DNA from: Candidatus Phycosocius spiralis
GTDB lineage: Bacteria; Pseudomonadota; Alphaproteobacteria; Caulobacterales; Aquidulcibacteraceae
Assembly (NCBI RefSeq): GCF_030158815.1
Contig: NZ_BPFZ01000015.1
Span: 1-64,000 of the forward strand
DNA: 64,000 nt
Direction: 5' to 3'
Shown here: positions 56,989 to 64,000 of the stretch, one piece after another
How positions within the stretch are numbered: position 1 is the first letter of the stretch
How the letters are laid out: each line of letters opens with the position of its first letter
The notes under the pieces: generated by a model
Databases searched by the model: none
What the model was told of the DNA's origin: nothing
What the model saw: only the letters and a program-made list of their open reading frames with translations
Translations under genes and position numbers: made by a program

Positions 56989-58677
56989 GTGTCAAAGCAG
57001 AAATTCAATTTAGGAGACGAAGCGGCAGAAAATACGGTGGCTCTAACCGCTATGATGGGCTTGGCGCGCGAAGATTTGTTGGGGGCCGTGGCCTTGATGA
57101 TGCGCGAAGTGACCCAGAAGCCCGCGACAACAACCAAGCATCTCAAAGCCTTGGGTGAGGATGTGGTGCGCATTCTTAAAAATGAAAGCGATCTGGCCCC
57201 AAGCCCAAAAGACAAGCGCTTTTTGGATATCACCTTTAAATATAACCCGATTTATCGCATGGGCATGCAATATTATCTGGCGGTGCAGAAAAATGTCGGC
57301 ACGTGGCTCGCAGACCTTGAGCTGGATGAATTGGAGCGCGCCCGCGCCAATTTTGTCTCCCAAATGATTATCGACAGTATTTCGCCGACTAATAGTTTGA
57401 TCGGCAATCCAGCTGCCATCAAACGTGCTTATGAAAGTGGCGGTATGAGTCTGCTTAAGGGCCTCCAAAATGCCTATCGGGACCTCATAGAAAATGGTGG
57501 CCAGGTCAGCCAAGTGGACAAAAGGCCCTTTAAGGTCGGCGAAAACTTGGCAATTTCAGAAGGCTCCGTCGTCTATAAGACTGAGATGATGGAGTTGATC
57601 CAATATGTGCCCAGCGAAGAGCATGTTCACGCCATCCCATTCCTGATCATTCCGCCCCAAATCAACAAGGCATATGTCAATGATTTATCGCCGGACAAAA
57701 GCATCGTGCGCTTCTTGGGGACGATGGGCATAACGACCTTCCTGGTCTCGTGGCGCAACCCACAGGTGGAACATCGCGACTGGGGGCTCGCTCATTACGT
57801 CGATGAGCTGATTAAAGCGACCGACGTAATCCTAGACATTACAAAGTCCAAAAAGGTTAATGTTTCAGGAGCATGCTCTGGCGGGATCACAACCGCAACC
57901 TTTTTATCAAAGCTCGCCAGCCTTGGCGATACGCGGGTCAATGCCGTGACCTTGATGGTCAATGTTTTAGACCCACAACGCAGCGATTCTGAAGTTGGGG
58001 CGCTGGTGTCCGAACATGGGATTGAATTGGCGCGTCAACGTTCGGCCAAGAAAGGGATTTTAGAGGGAGATGCATTAGGGCGCATGTTTGCATGGATGCG
58101 ACCTAATGATCTGGTCTGGAATTATGTCATCAATAATTATCTAATGGGGCAAGATCCCCCGCCGTTCGATGTGCTGTTCTGGAACAATGATACCACCAAT
58201 CTGCCTGCCAAACTCCATTCCGATTATCTTGACATGTATCCTAAGCAACCCTTTGCCAATCCTGGGAAAGTGGAGTTTGCCGGCCATTTGGTTGACCTCA
58301 CCAAAGTCACCCAAGACTTATTTGTGATTGCGGGCGTCACCGATCATATCACGCCTTGGAAGGCGTGCTATCGCACCACTCAATTGGTGGGCTCTAAGAA
58401 TATTGAGTTCATTTTGTCGCATTCAGGCCATATCCAAGCCTTGCTCAACCCACCTGGAAATCCCAAGTCAAAATTTTATCGCAAAGAGGGTAAGCTACCC
58501 CCAAGCAGTGATGAGTGGATGGCGGGGGCCAAGGAAGTTGCAGGTTCGTGGTGGCCGTTCTGGGGCGAATGGCTCAAAGCGCGCTCTGGCCCACTCAAAG
58601 CGGCACCAAAACAAATGGGTAATAAGGCCTATCCACCAGGTGATCCGGCCCCTGGTCGCTATGCCTTTAATGAGTAA
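56989..58677 (+). CDS. phaC: Class II (medium-chain-length) PHA synthase
   Basis: The 562-residue synthase polymerises (R)-3-hydroxyacyl-CoA into PHA at the granule surface. The lipase-like box is GACSGG with Cys296. The other catalytic residues are Asp452 (GVTDHITPW) and His481 (SHSGHIQ). These numbers match Pseudomonas PhaC1 (Cys296, Asp452, His480 from memory), as do AWMRPNDLVWNYVINNYLMG and the end GSWWPFWGEWLKARSGPLKAP. This is closer to class II than to class I PhaC of alphaproteobacteria. GTG 56989 is chosen because GGGAGG lies five bases upstream; GTG 56971 is also possible. phaZ follows. Confidence 0.92.
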   Translation: MSKQKFNLGDEAAENTVALTAMMGLAREDLLGAVALMMREVTQKPATTTKHLKALGEDVVRILKNESDLAPSPKDKRFLDITFKYNPIYRMGMQYYLAVQKNVGTWLADLELDELERARANFVSQMIIDSISPTNSLIGNPAAIKRAYESGGMSLLKGLQNAYRDLIENGGQVSQVDKRPFKVGENLAISEGSVVYKTEMMELIQYVPSEEHVHAIPFLIIPPQINKAYVNDLSPDKSIVRFLGTMGITTFLVSWRNPQVEHRDWGLAHYVDELIKATDVILDITKSKKVNVSGACSGGITTATFLSKLASLGDTRVNAVTLMVNVLDPQRSDSEVGALVSEHGIELARQRSAKKGILEGDALGRMFAWMRPNDLVWNYVINNYLMGQDPPPFDVLFWNNDTTNLPAKLHSDYLDMYPKQPFANPGKVEFAGHLVDLTKVTQDLFVIAGVTDHITPWKACYRTTQLVGSKNIEFILSHSGHIQALLNPPGNPKSKFYRKEGKLPPSSDEWMAGAKEVAGSWWPFWGEWLKARSGPLKAAPKQMGNKAYPPGDPAPGRYAFNE

Positions 58678-58764
58678 GCGCGCCATGGTCGAACACATGG
58701 GCTGTAAGGGTTTAGCAATCATCTCAAATCACTATAAAAAGTCGAGTTAAGAAGGATAGGTAAT

Positions 58765-59652
58765 TTGCCAAATTCAACAAAGATCGCCAACCGTCAGGGG
58801 ACGTTTGAGCTTGTGAAGCTGGGTGGGCGCACGGTGCGTGCCGGAGTATGGCGCACGGATTTGCCCGGGCAAGCAGGTGTTGAGCGTCCAAATCCGATCC
58901 TATTTTTCAATGGTATAGGTGCCAATATAGAGCTGATGGCCCCACTGGCCGATTGGTTTAGCGATCGCGATATCATCACCTTTGATATGCCAGGAGTTGG
59001 CAAGTCGCCTAGTCCAATCTTACCCTATCGGCCTTGGATGATCTGCGCTTTTGCAACCCAATTGTTGGACCATTATGGCTTTGAAGTTGTGGATGTGATG
59101 GGTGTATCATGGGGTGGAGGGATGGCGCAACAATTTGCGTGGCAAAACCCAAAGCGCACCGGGCGATTGGTGCTGGCCGCTACCAGCATGGGCATGTTGA
59201 TGGTGCCGGGCGATCCTGAAGTCCTGCTTAAAATGGCAAGTCCACGTCGTTATGTTGACCGCGATTATATGCTGGCTAATTTTCGTAGCCTCTATGGCGG
59301 TGATACCACGGGTTCGGACGGCCATGCTTCGCGTCTGTTGCCGCCCACCACCCTTGGCTATATGCACCAATTGACCTGCATGATGGGCTGGACGAGTGCG
59401 TGGTTCTTACCGTTTTTAAAGGCTGAAACCTTGGTCATGATGGGGGATAAGGATAAGATTGTTCCTGAAATCAATGGGCGCTGGATCGCTAGCCTTGCCC
59501 CTAAGGCTAAGCTCCACATTGTCAAAGGCGGTGGACATTTGTTTTTAGTATCGCAAGCCAAGACGATTGTGCCCGTGATCCGCGACTTCTTAGATCAGGG
59601 TAAAGCTTGGCAGGGCAAGACTTTTGCCGAACCAAAGGCGAAAGCCGCTTGA
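58765..59652 (+). CDS. phaZ: Intracellular medium-chain-length PHA depolymerase
   Basis: The 295-residue alpha/beta-hydrolase begins at TTG 58765, eight bases after AAGGA. It resembles Pseudomonas PhaZ closely: LFFNGIGANIELMAPLA, the Ser115 elbow VMGVSWGGGMAQQFA, the family-typical ASPRRYV, Asp at about 228-230 (GDKDKIVP) and His258 in GGGHLFL. It hydrolyses stored PHA to hydroxyacids. In Pseudomonas phaZ also follows phaC1. Its stop overlaps the ATG of the GNAT gene (TGATG). Confidence 0.92.
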   Translation: MPNSTKIANRQGTFELVKLGGRTVRAGVWRTDLPGQAGVERPNPILFFNGIGANIELMAPLADWFSDRDIITFDMPGVGKSPSPILPYRPWMICAFATQLLDHYGFEVVDVMGVSWGGGMAQQFAWQNPKRTGRLVLAATSMGMLMVPGDPEVLLKMASPRRYVDRDYMLANFRSLYGGDTTGSDGHASRLLPPTTLGYMHQLTCMMGWTSAWFLPFLKAETLVMMGDKDKIVPEINGRWIASLAPKAKLHIVKGGGHLFLVSQAKTIVPVIRDFLDQGKAWQGKTFAEPKAKAA

Positions 59653-60413
59653 TGCACGGTATCGAGCAACACCAGTTGCTCCATGCCTTTGACCTCAATC
59701 AGCGTAGGCGACCGGATGGGCATGCTTTGCCATCCACTTGGGTACAGACCCCCTTTGTGACGCGTGACCATGGTCACGTCATTTGGCAGAGCTTTTACAA
59801 AAGCGCTTATCCAACCCTGATCGCTGCTGAGTTAGAAATCGCGCGCGCCAGTGGGGCCTTTGATTTTGAGTGGAAGCTCTATGAGCATGATGCGCCAGGT
59901 GGTCTCGCTTTAGCACTCCAAGCAGCGGGCTTTGTGCAACAGCCGACCGAAACGCTGTTGGTTCGATCCACAGATTTGAGCTCCATGGCCCCAGTGCCCG
60001 GTCTTGAAATTGTACGGGTTGAAGACCTTGCACTGGCGACACTTTGCCATGACTTGGGCTTTCAAGCTTTTGGTTATCACCGTGATAAAAGCCCGCAGGC
60101 GCTTTTAGAGCGGGCATTGGCGGGCGAGCCGTTCTGGCTTGGCCTCTATGAAGGCCAAGCCGTCTCAATGGGGCGTTTGATCCAGACAGCGGGAAGCATG
60201 TTTGCCGGCCTATATGGCGGGGCGAGCCACCCGGATTATCGGCACCGTGGTTTTTATCGCCCCGTCGTGTATGCGCGCATAAAGGCCGCAGCCGATCTTG
60301 GCTGCCAGTGGGTATTTTCAGAAGCCTTACCGACCAGTGAACCCATTTTGCGCGCGCTGGGCTTTCAAGCTTTAAGCAAGGTAACAGGTTATCTCTATCG
60401 GTTTGACAACTGA
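59652..60413 (+). CDS. GNAT-family acetyltransferase coupled to phaZ
   Basis: The 253-residue protein has a C-terminal GNAT fold: GQAVSMGRLIQTAGSMFAGLYGGASHPDYRHRGFYRPVVYARIKAAADLGC spans strands 4-5 and the acetyl-CoA loop, described here by its position around residues 165-225; the loop consensus is atypical. It then runs to a SEALPTSEPILRALGFQ end typical of the family. The N-terminal half may be a second, degenerate GNAT domain. The acceptor substrate is unknown. The overlap with phaZ suggests co-expression with the PHA genes, though a functional tie is only inferred. Confidence 0.75.
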   Translation: MHGIEQHQLLHAFDLNQRRRPDGHALPSTWVQTPFVTRDHGHVIWQSFYKSAYPTLIAAELEIARASGAFDFEWKLYEHDAPGGLALALQAAGFVQQPTETLLVRSTDLSSMAPVPGLEIVRVEDLALATLCHDLGFQAFGYHRDKSPQALLERALAGEPFWLGLYEGQAVSMGRLIQTAGSMFAGLYGGASHPDYRHRGFYRPVVYARIKAAADLGCQWVFSEALPTSEPILRALGFQALSKVTGYLYRFDN

Positions 60414-60467
60414 GGCTTTTTGCCACCTATCCCTTTCAATCATGCCCGGCAAACCCTAGATGAAGCC

Positions 60468-60968
60468 ATGGCTGAGACCTTCTCCCCCGATGACTTGCCG
60501 CTTGAAAAATCGGCGCGCTACACAGAATTAAAGGCGATGATCGCCGCAGTGGTGGCGGGCGAAACCAGCCTTACCGCGCGCTATGCAACAGCCGTCAGTC
60601 TTTTGGTGCAAGCCTTCGCACCCCGCTTTTTCTGGACGGGTTTTTACGTGGTTGATCCCCTTAAGCCCACAGAATTGGTGGTTGGCCCCTATCAAGGCAC
60701 TTTGGGGTGCTTGCGCATACCTTTTGGTCGTGGCGTATGCGGGGCTGCTGCCGCTACAGGCCAAACCCAGCTCGTCAAGGATGTCCACGCATTCCCCGGC
60801 CACATTGCATGCGATAGCCGATCCAAGAGCGAGATTGTGGTGCCTGTCTATGATGCGTCCGGCGCACTCGCCGCCGTGCTCGACGTTGATTCAACCGAGC
60901 TTGCGGCCTTTGATGAAGAAGATCAGGCTGGGCTAGAAACGATTTGCGCGATTTTGCTGACGGCTTAG
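60468..60968 (+). CDS. msrC: Free methionine-(R)-sulfoxide reductase (GAF domain)
   Basis: The 166-residue GAF-domain enzyme reduces free methionine-R-sulfoxide with thioredoxin. The three conserved cysteines are Cys81 (TLGCLRIPFGRG), Cys91 (VCGAAAATG) and Cys115 (GHIACDSRSKSE), with the same spacing (10 and 24) as Cys84/94/118 of the E. coli enzyme from memory. The start is uncertain: ATG 60468 gives the family length, while TTG 60420 is in frame and would add 16 residues. It follows the GNAT gene. Confidence 0.9.
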   Translation: MAETFSPDDLPLEKSARYTELKAMIAAVVAGETSLTARYATAVSLLVQAFAPRFFWTGFYVVDPLKPTELVVGPYQGTLGCLRIPFGRGVCGAAAATGQTQLVKDVHAFPGHIACDSRSKSEIVVPVYDASGALAAVLDVDSTELAAFDEEDQAGLETICAILLTA

Positions 60969-61121
60969 GGCTGTGGCCGGATGCGTTGTAAGTCAATTCA
61001 ACTCGAACATGGCCTTTGCCAAAATACAGCCAGCGGCAACGGCAGCGACATGTCGCTTCCCCACTTTTGGGGAAGCTGGCCGCGAAGTGGACCGATGGGG
61101 CACTATTGCGTAACCCGCCCT

Positions 61122-61784
61122 CTATTCCCGCTTAAGCACATTATCGACAAACCAGCTCCACGCCGCTTGGGGTTTATAGTGGGCTTTTAAGTCATCGCGG
61201 TCATATTCGGTGGTAAGCCAAGTCCAAAAATCAATGCGACCTGTGGCTTCAATCTTGGCCCATTCGGCCCAGAAAAAGTCCAAAATACCGGTTTTTGCGG
61301 CACTAACATGGAGGTATTTTAGGTTTAGTTGTTTGCGCGCTTCGGCAAGGGGTACGCCTTCGATCTGATAAAGATAAAAGACCGACATGGTTCCCGCACG
61401 GTCTGCACCTGATTTGCAATGCATCAAGGCAGGGTAGGCCATGGTCTCAAAGGCTTTTTTGGCCTCAATCAGTTGCTCTGCATAAGGCGCGCCACGGCTC
61501 TCACTATGCAGAAACACAAGATCAAGCCCTAAATTGGCACAGGCGTCTTTTTCTAGAACTGTAAAGCTCGCATCCGTATCGCCGCGCAAATTGACAATGG
61601 TCTTGATGCCAAACGCTTTCCAAGCGGCCAATTGCTCTGGGCTTGGTTGATTGGTACGCCACATGCGTGGGCTGATCTGATGCTTGTTTTGAAAGCGCGC
61701 CCGCAAAAAGCCGTGGTCATTCCACCAATAGTCGCGCAAAGCGGCTTTGCGGCGTTCAGGCGTAGTTAGATCGAATTTTGGCAC
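61122..61784 (-). CDS. Cysteine-based protein phosphatase (DSP/PTP-like)
   Basis: The 220-residue protein has the CX5R phosphatase loop HCKSGADRAG (Cys123, Arg129), preceded by GIKTIVNLRG, the usual strand of bacterial tyrosine/dual-specificity phosphatases. The N-terminal part has a WRTNQPSPEQLAAWKAFGI segment common to this group. No signal peptide is seen. The phosphorylated target is not known. Relatives are often found close to lipid A genes in alphaproteobacteria, and here it lies divergent to them. Confidence 0.85.
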   Translation of the reverse strand: MPKFDLTTPERRKAALRDYWWNDHGFLRARFQNKHQISPRMWRTNQPSPEQLAAWKAFGIKTIVNLRGDTDASFTVLEKDACANLGLDLVFLHSESRGAPYAEQLIEAKKAFETMAYPALMHCKSGADRAGTMSVFYLYQIEGVPLAEARKQLNLKYLHVSAAKTGILDFFWAEWAKIEATGRIDFWTWLTTEYDRDDLKAHYKPQAAWSWFVDNVLKRE

Positions 61785-61906
61785 GTGTATTCAAGCTTTT
61801 CAATTGTTCGACTTGCGTTTACGCAGTTAAGGGCTGGTGAGCAAGGCTAGGCTGTGGTGCCAAACCACTCGCTTTGCAAGCAAACCCCGTTTATGGAGCG
61901 GGCATT

Positions 61907-62665
61907 ATGAAGATCAAGCTAATGCGCATTCTTTTTCGCTCATCGCCAGTTCAATGGATTTGTGGATGCTTATTGGCCGGTTGGATGGTGTTGGTGCGTA
62001 ATACCACGAGGTGGACGATAGTAGGATTTGAGCATGCTCAGTCTGTTTGGCAGTCGGGTAAGGGCGTTGTTTGGTGCTATTGGCATTCGCGCATCATGGG
62101 TGCGCATTCGATTTGGCCTAAACATGTGCAACCGGTATTGATGTTGATATCTCTATCCCCCGATGGCCAGTTCGTTGCCAAAGCGACGCACATGATCGGT
62201 CGGATGGTTGTGCGCGGTTCATCCTCAAAAACAAAAAGGGATGGTGAAGTAGAAGATAAGGGCGCGCTGCAAGCCTTCCGCCAGATGCTGGCCCATGCAC
62301 GTAAGGGTGGCTGCGTCGGTATAACGCCGGACGGTCCGCGCGGACCACGTATGCGCGCCCAAATTGGAGCCGTGCGGGTCGCAAAAATGGCGAAAGTACC
62401 GCTCCTGCCCTCAGCTTTTGCTGTCAAGGGGGGTAGTTATGCTAAGAGCTGGGACCGATTTCATTTACCCGCCTTGTTCTCAACAGGTGTCATTCTTTTT
62501 GGCCCAGCGATTGATGTGCCAACCCAAGCCGATGACAAAGCCCTTGAAGCGGTGCGCTTGGCCCTCGAGCAATCCCTCACAGAGCTAACCCATGAAGCCG
62601 ATCGCTTAGTTGGTGGGCCCATGATTGAGCCAGCGGCAGAGCCCGCACTAAGCGCGTTAGCGTAA
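61907..62665 (+). CDS. DUF374 lysophospholipid acyltransferase-like protein
   Basis: The 252-residue protein has an N-terminal membrane segment (about 12-32) and the DUF374 features: GVVWCYWHSRIMG (acyltransferase His), a loop LSPDGQFVAK, and GITPDGPRGPRMRAQIGAVRVAK. This family precedes waaA in many alphaproteobacteria and is thought to work on the lipid A or phospholipid acyl chains. The ATG at 61907 has GGAG nine bases upstream. It forms an operon with waaA and lpxK. Confidence 0.9.
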   Translation: MKIKLMRILFRSSPVQWICGCLLAGWMVLVRNTTRWTIVGFEHAQSVWQSGKGVVWCYWHSRIMGAHSIWPKHVQPVLMLISLSPDGQFVAKATHMIGRMVVRGSSSKTKRDGEVEDKGALQAFRQMLAHARKGGCVGITPDGPRGPRMRAQIGAVRVAKMAKVPLLPSAFAVKGGSYAKSWDRFHLPALFSTGVILFGPAIDVPTQADDKALEAVRLALEQSLTELTHEADRLVGGPMIEPAAEPALSALA

Positions 62666-62673
62666 CTTCCAAT

Positions 62674-63972
62674 ATGGCAGTCGATTTACCATTCTCCCTC
62701 CGGCTCTATCGGCTCATGTCCCACCTCTGCCATGGGTTTATGCCCTTTATTCTCGCATGCAGGGCAACCAAGGGCAAGGAAGACCCAGGCCGTGTAAATG
62801 AACGTTTAAGCACGGCACCCATCAACCGCCCGGAGGGCACTTTGGTTTGGATCCACGGGGCAAGTGTTGGGGAAAGCCTGCTTGGATTTTCCCTCGCCCA
62901 GCATCTGCGCGCCGCGCGCCCAGAACTAACTTTTTTATTCACCAGCGCCACCAAAACCTCGGCCGATTTGATGGCTAAGAAGCTAAAAGCGCCTGACATG
63001 CATCGTTACGTCCCCGTGGATGTGCCGAGGGCGACAGAGGCCTTTATCGCAGGCTGGAAGCCTAATCTGGCGATTTTCATCGAAGGCGAGATTTGGCCCA
63101 ATCTACTCCTCGCTACTAAAAAAGCCGATATTCGCCTAGCTTTGGTCAATGCGCGTATGACGCATAAAAGCGCCAAGGGATGGCTAGGGCGGATCAAGTC
63201 GGCACGGCTTTTGTTTGGGCTGTTTGACCTGATTATGCCAGCAGATCGGCGCACCCGTGACGCGATCAGTCTTCTTGTAGACGCGCCTTTGGCAGAGCCC
63301 GGCAATCTGAAACTCGCGACCAGTCCCTTGGTGGTCAACCAGGCCGAGCTTACTGCGCTGAAAGAGATATTGGGGCAGCGGCCGGTTTGGCTAGCGGCCT
63401 CCACCCATGCGGGGGAGGAAGAGATAATTCTCGCATCCCATTGCGCGATTAAGCGAGATACGCCAGATACGCTTTTAATCCTCGCCCCGCGCCATCCAGA
63501 ACGAATGCTTGAAGTGCAGGCAGCGTGCGCTAAGCATGGCTTTGTACCAGTTTTGCGCTCCAGAGGTCACATTCCGACCAAGGACGATCGTGTTTGGCTG
63601 TGGGACACATTAGGCGAAATGGGGCTAGCTATGTCCTTGGCTCCAGTTACTTTTATGGCGGGCAGTTTAAGGCCAGAGCTGAGCGGACATAATCCGGTTG
63701 AGCCAATTCAATTGGGTTCTGCTGTTGTAAGTGGGCATTGTGTTGGCAATTTTTTAGACTTGTATCAGGCCCTGAAGGATGAAGGGGGGTGTGTGATCCT
63801 TGACGATACTCGACGCGATCGCCTGGGGATGGTGATCACTCAATTGCTGGGCGATCCTCGACGCCGCAGCCGGCAGAATGAGGCGGCACGTCACGTGATT
63901 GGTAGGGGTGGTCATGCGATGGTGGCGACCGTTACAGCGCTTCTGGCTTGTCTGGAAGGAAAATCATCATGA
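62674..63972 (+). CDS. waaA: 3-deoxy-D-manno-octulosonic acid transferase
   Basis: The 432-residue GT30 enzyme (KdtA) adds KDO to lipid IVA at the inner face of the inner membrane. An N-terminal anchor helix is followed by WIHGASVGESL with the catalytic Glu, IFIEGEIWPNLL, LILAPRHPER and SLRPELSGHNPVEPIQLGSAVVSG. Length is usual. It starts eight bases after the acyltransferase gene and overlaps the next ATG (ATGA). Confidence 0.94.
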   Translation: MAVDLPFSLRLYRLMSHLCHGFMPFILACRATKGKEDPGRVNERLSTAPINRPEGTLVWIHGASVGESLLGFSLAQHLRAARPELTFLFTSATKTSADLMAKKLKAPDMHRYVPVDVPRATEAFIAGWKPNLAIFIEGEIWPNLLLATKKADIRLALVNARMTHKSAKGWLGRIKSARLLFGLFDLIMPADRRTRDAISLLVDAPLAEPGNLKLATSPLVVNQAELTALKEILGQRPVWLAASTHAGEEEIILASHCAIKRDTPDTLLILAPRHPERMLEVQAACAKHGFVPVLRSRGHIPTKDDRVWLWDTLGEMGLAMSLAPVTFMAGSLRPELSGHNPVEPIQLGSAVVSGHCVGNFLDLYQALKDEGGCVILDDTRRDRLGMVITQLLGDPRRRSRQNEAARHVIGRGGHAMVATVTALLACLEGKSS

Positions 63973-64000
63973 GAGCGCCTACTTTTTGGATCGTCCGGGA
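63969..64000 (+). CDS. lpxK: Start of tetraacyldisaccharide 4'-kinase (LpxK), cut by the window edge
   Basis: Only ten codons are visible (MRAPTFWIVR). The MRAPxFW beginning is typical of LpxK, and lpxK commonly follows waaA in alphaproteobacteria. The start overlaps the waaA stop by four bases. Confidence 0.6.
   Translation, partial: MRAPTFWIVR

Noticed and set aside
1-64000. CRISPR array or prophage
   Set aside because: No regularly spaced repeats, integrase, capsid or tail genes were seen anywhere in the window.

Overview
The window comes from an alphaproteobacterium of moderate G+C content. Pointers are the RNase E with an arginine-rich tail ending in a GWW motif, the clpP-clpX-lon block, the acyltransferase-waaA-lpxK order at the right edge, an RF2 gene without the programmed frameshift, and flhB/flhA. 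I cannot name a genus. Almost everything is chromosomal housekeeping. The accessory parts are the first 4 kb, the long exopolysaccharide gene at 32.5-35.8 kb, and a few gene-free stretches.

Region 1 (1-4070) is a broken Rhs-type polymorphic toxin locus. It holds the end of an ankyrin-like gene, then the last part of an Rhs core, interrupted exactly before its LysM-like segment by a HigB/HigA-type toxin-antitoxin pair on the opposite strand. The reading continues through the LysM and pretoxin segment into a pesticin-like muramidase domain. A Cys-rich lipoprotein overlaps its stop codon and is the likely periplasmic immunity partner. A second Rhs scrap and nested inverted repeats follow. No transposase is visible.

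Region 2 (4.07-8.4 kb) is flhB-flhA-TPR, a tightly overlapping flagellar export operon. Region 3 (8.5-13.6 kb) has an aldo/keto reductase, a BaiN/YhiN-type flavoprotein, a small YjfB-like protein, a DsbA-like lipoprotein and a BepA-like metalloprotease. Region 4 (13.8-24.4 kb) has rne, and divergently an amidase, PBP1A, prfB and hrpB. Region 5 (24.4-32 kb) has a threonine dehydratase-like enzyme, gatC-gatA, a flavin monooxygenase, a 950-base gene-poor stretch, a GST and a DUF3089 protein that has lost its nucleophile serine.

Region 6 (32.5-39.7 kb) has a 1115-residue GH18-NodB-GT2 fusion, probably for making and trimming an amino-sugar polymer, and a three-gene iron(III) ABC transporter (fbpABC type). 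Region 7 (39.9-45.2 kb) has tRNA-Val(TAC) and the protease set lon, clpX, clpP. Region 8 (45.6-51.2 kb) has a DbpA-like helicase and a TetR-HlyD-DHA2 drug efflux operon with a probable operator. Region 9 (52-60.4 kb) has uvrB, a CE2-like esterase and a Pseudomonas-style medium-chain PHA locus: phasin, PhaD-like TetR regulator, class II PhaC and PhaZ depolymerase, with a coupled GNAT gene. Region 10 (60.4-64 kb) has a free-methionine-R-sulfoxide reductase, a Cys-based phosphatase, and the lipid A/KDO genes ending in the first codons of lpxK.
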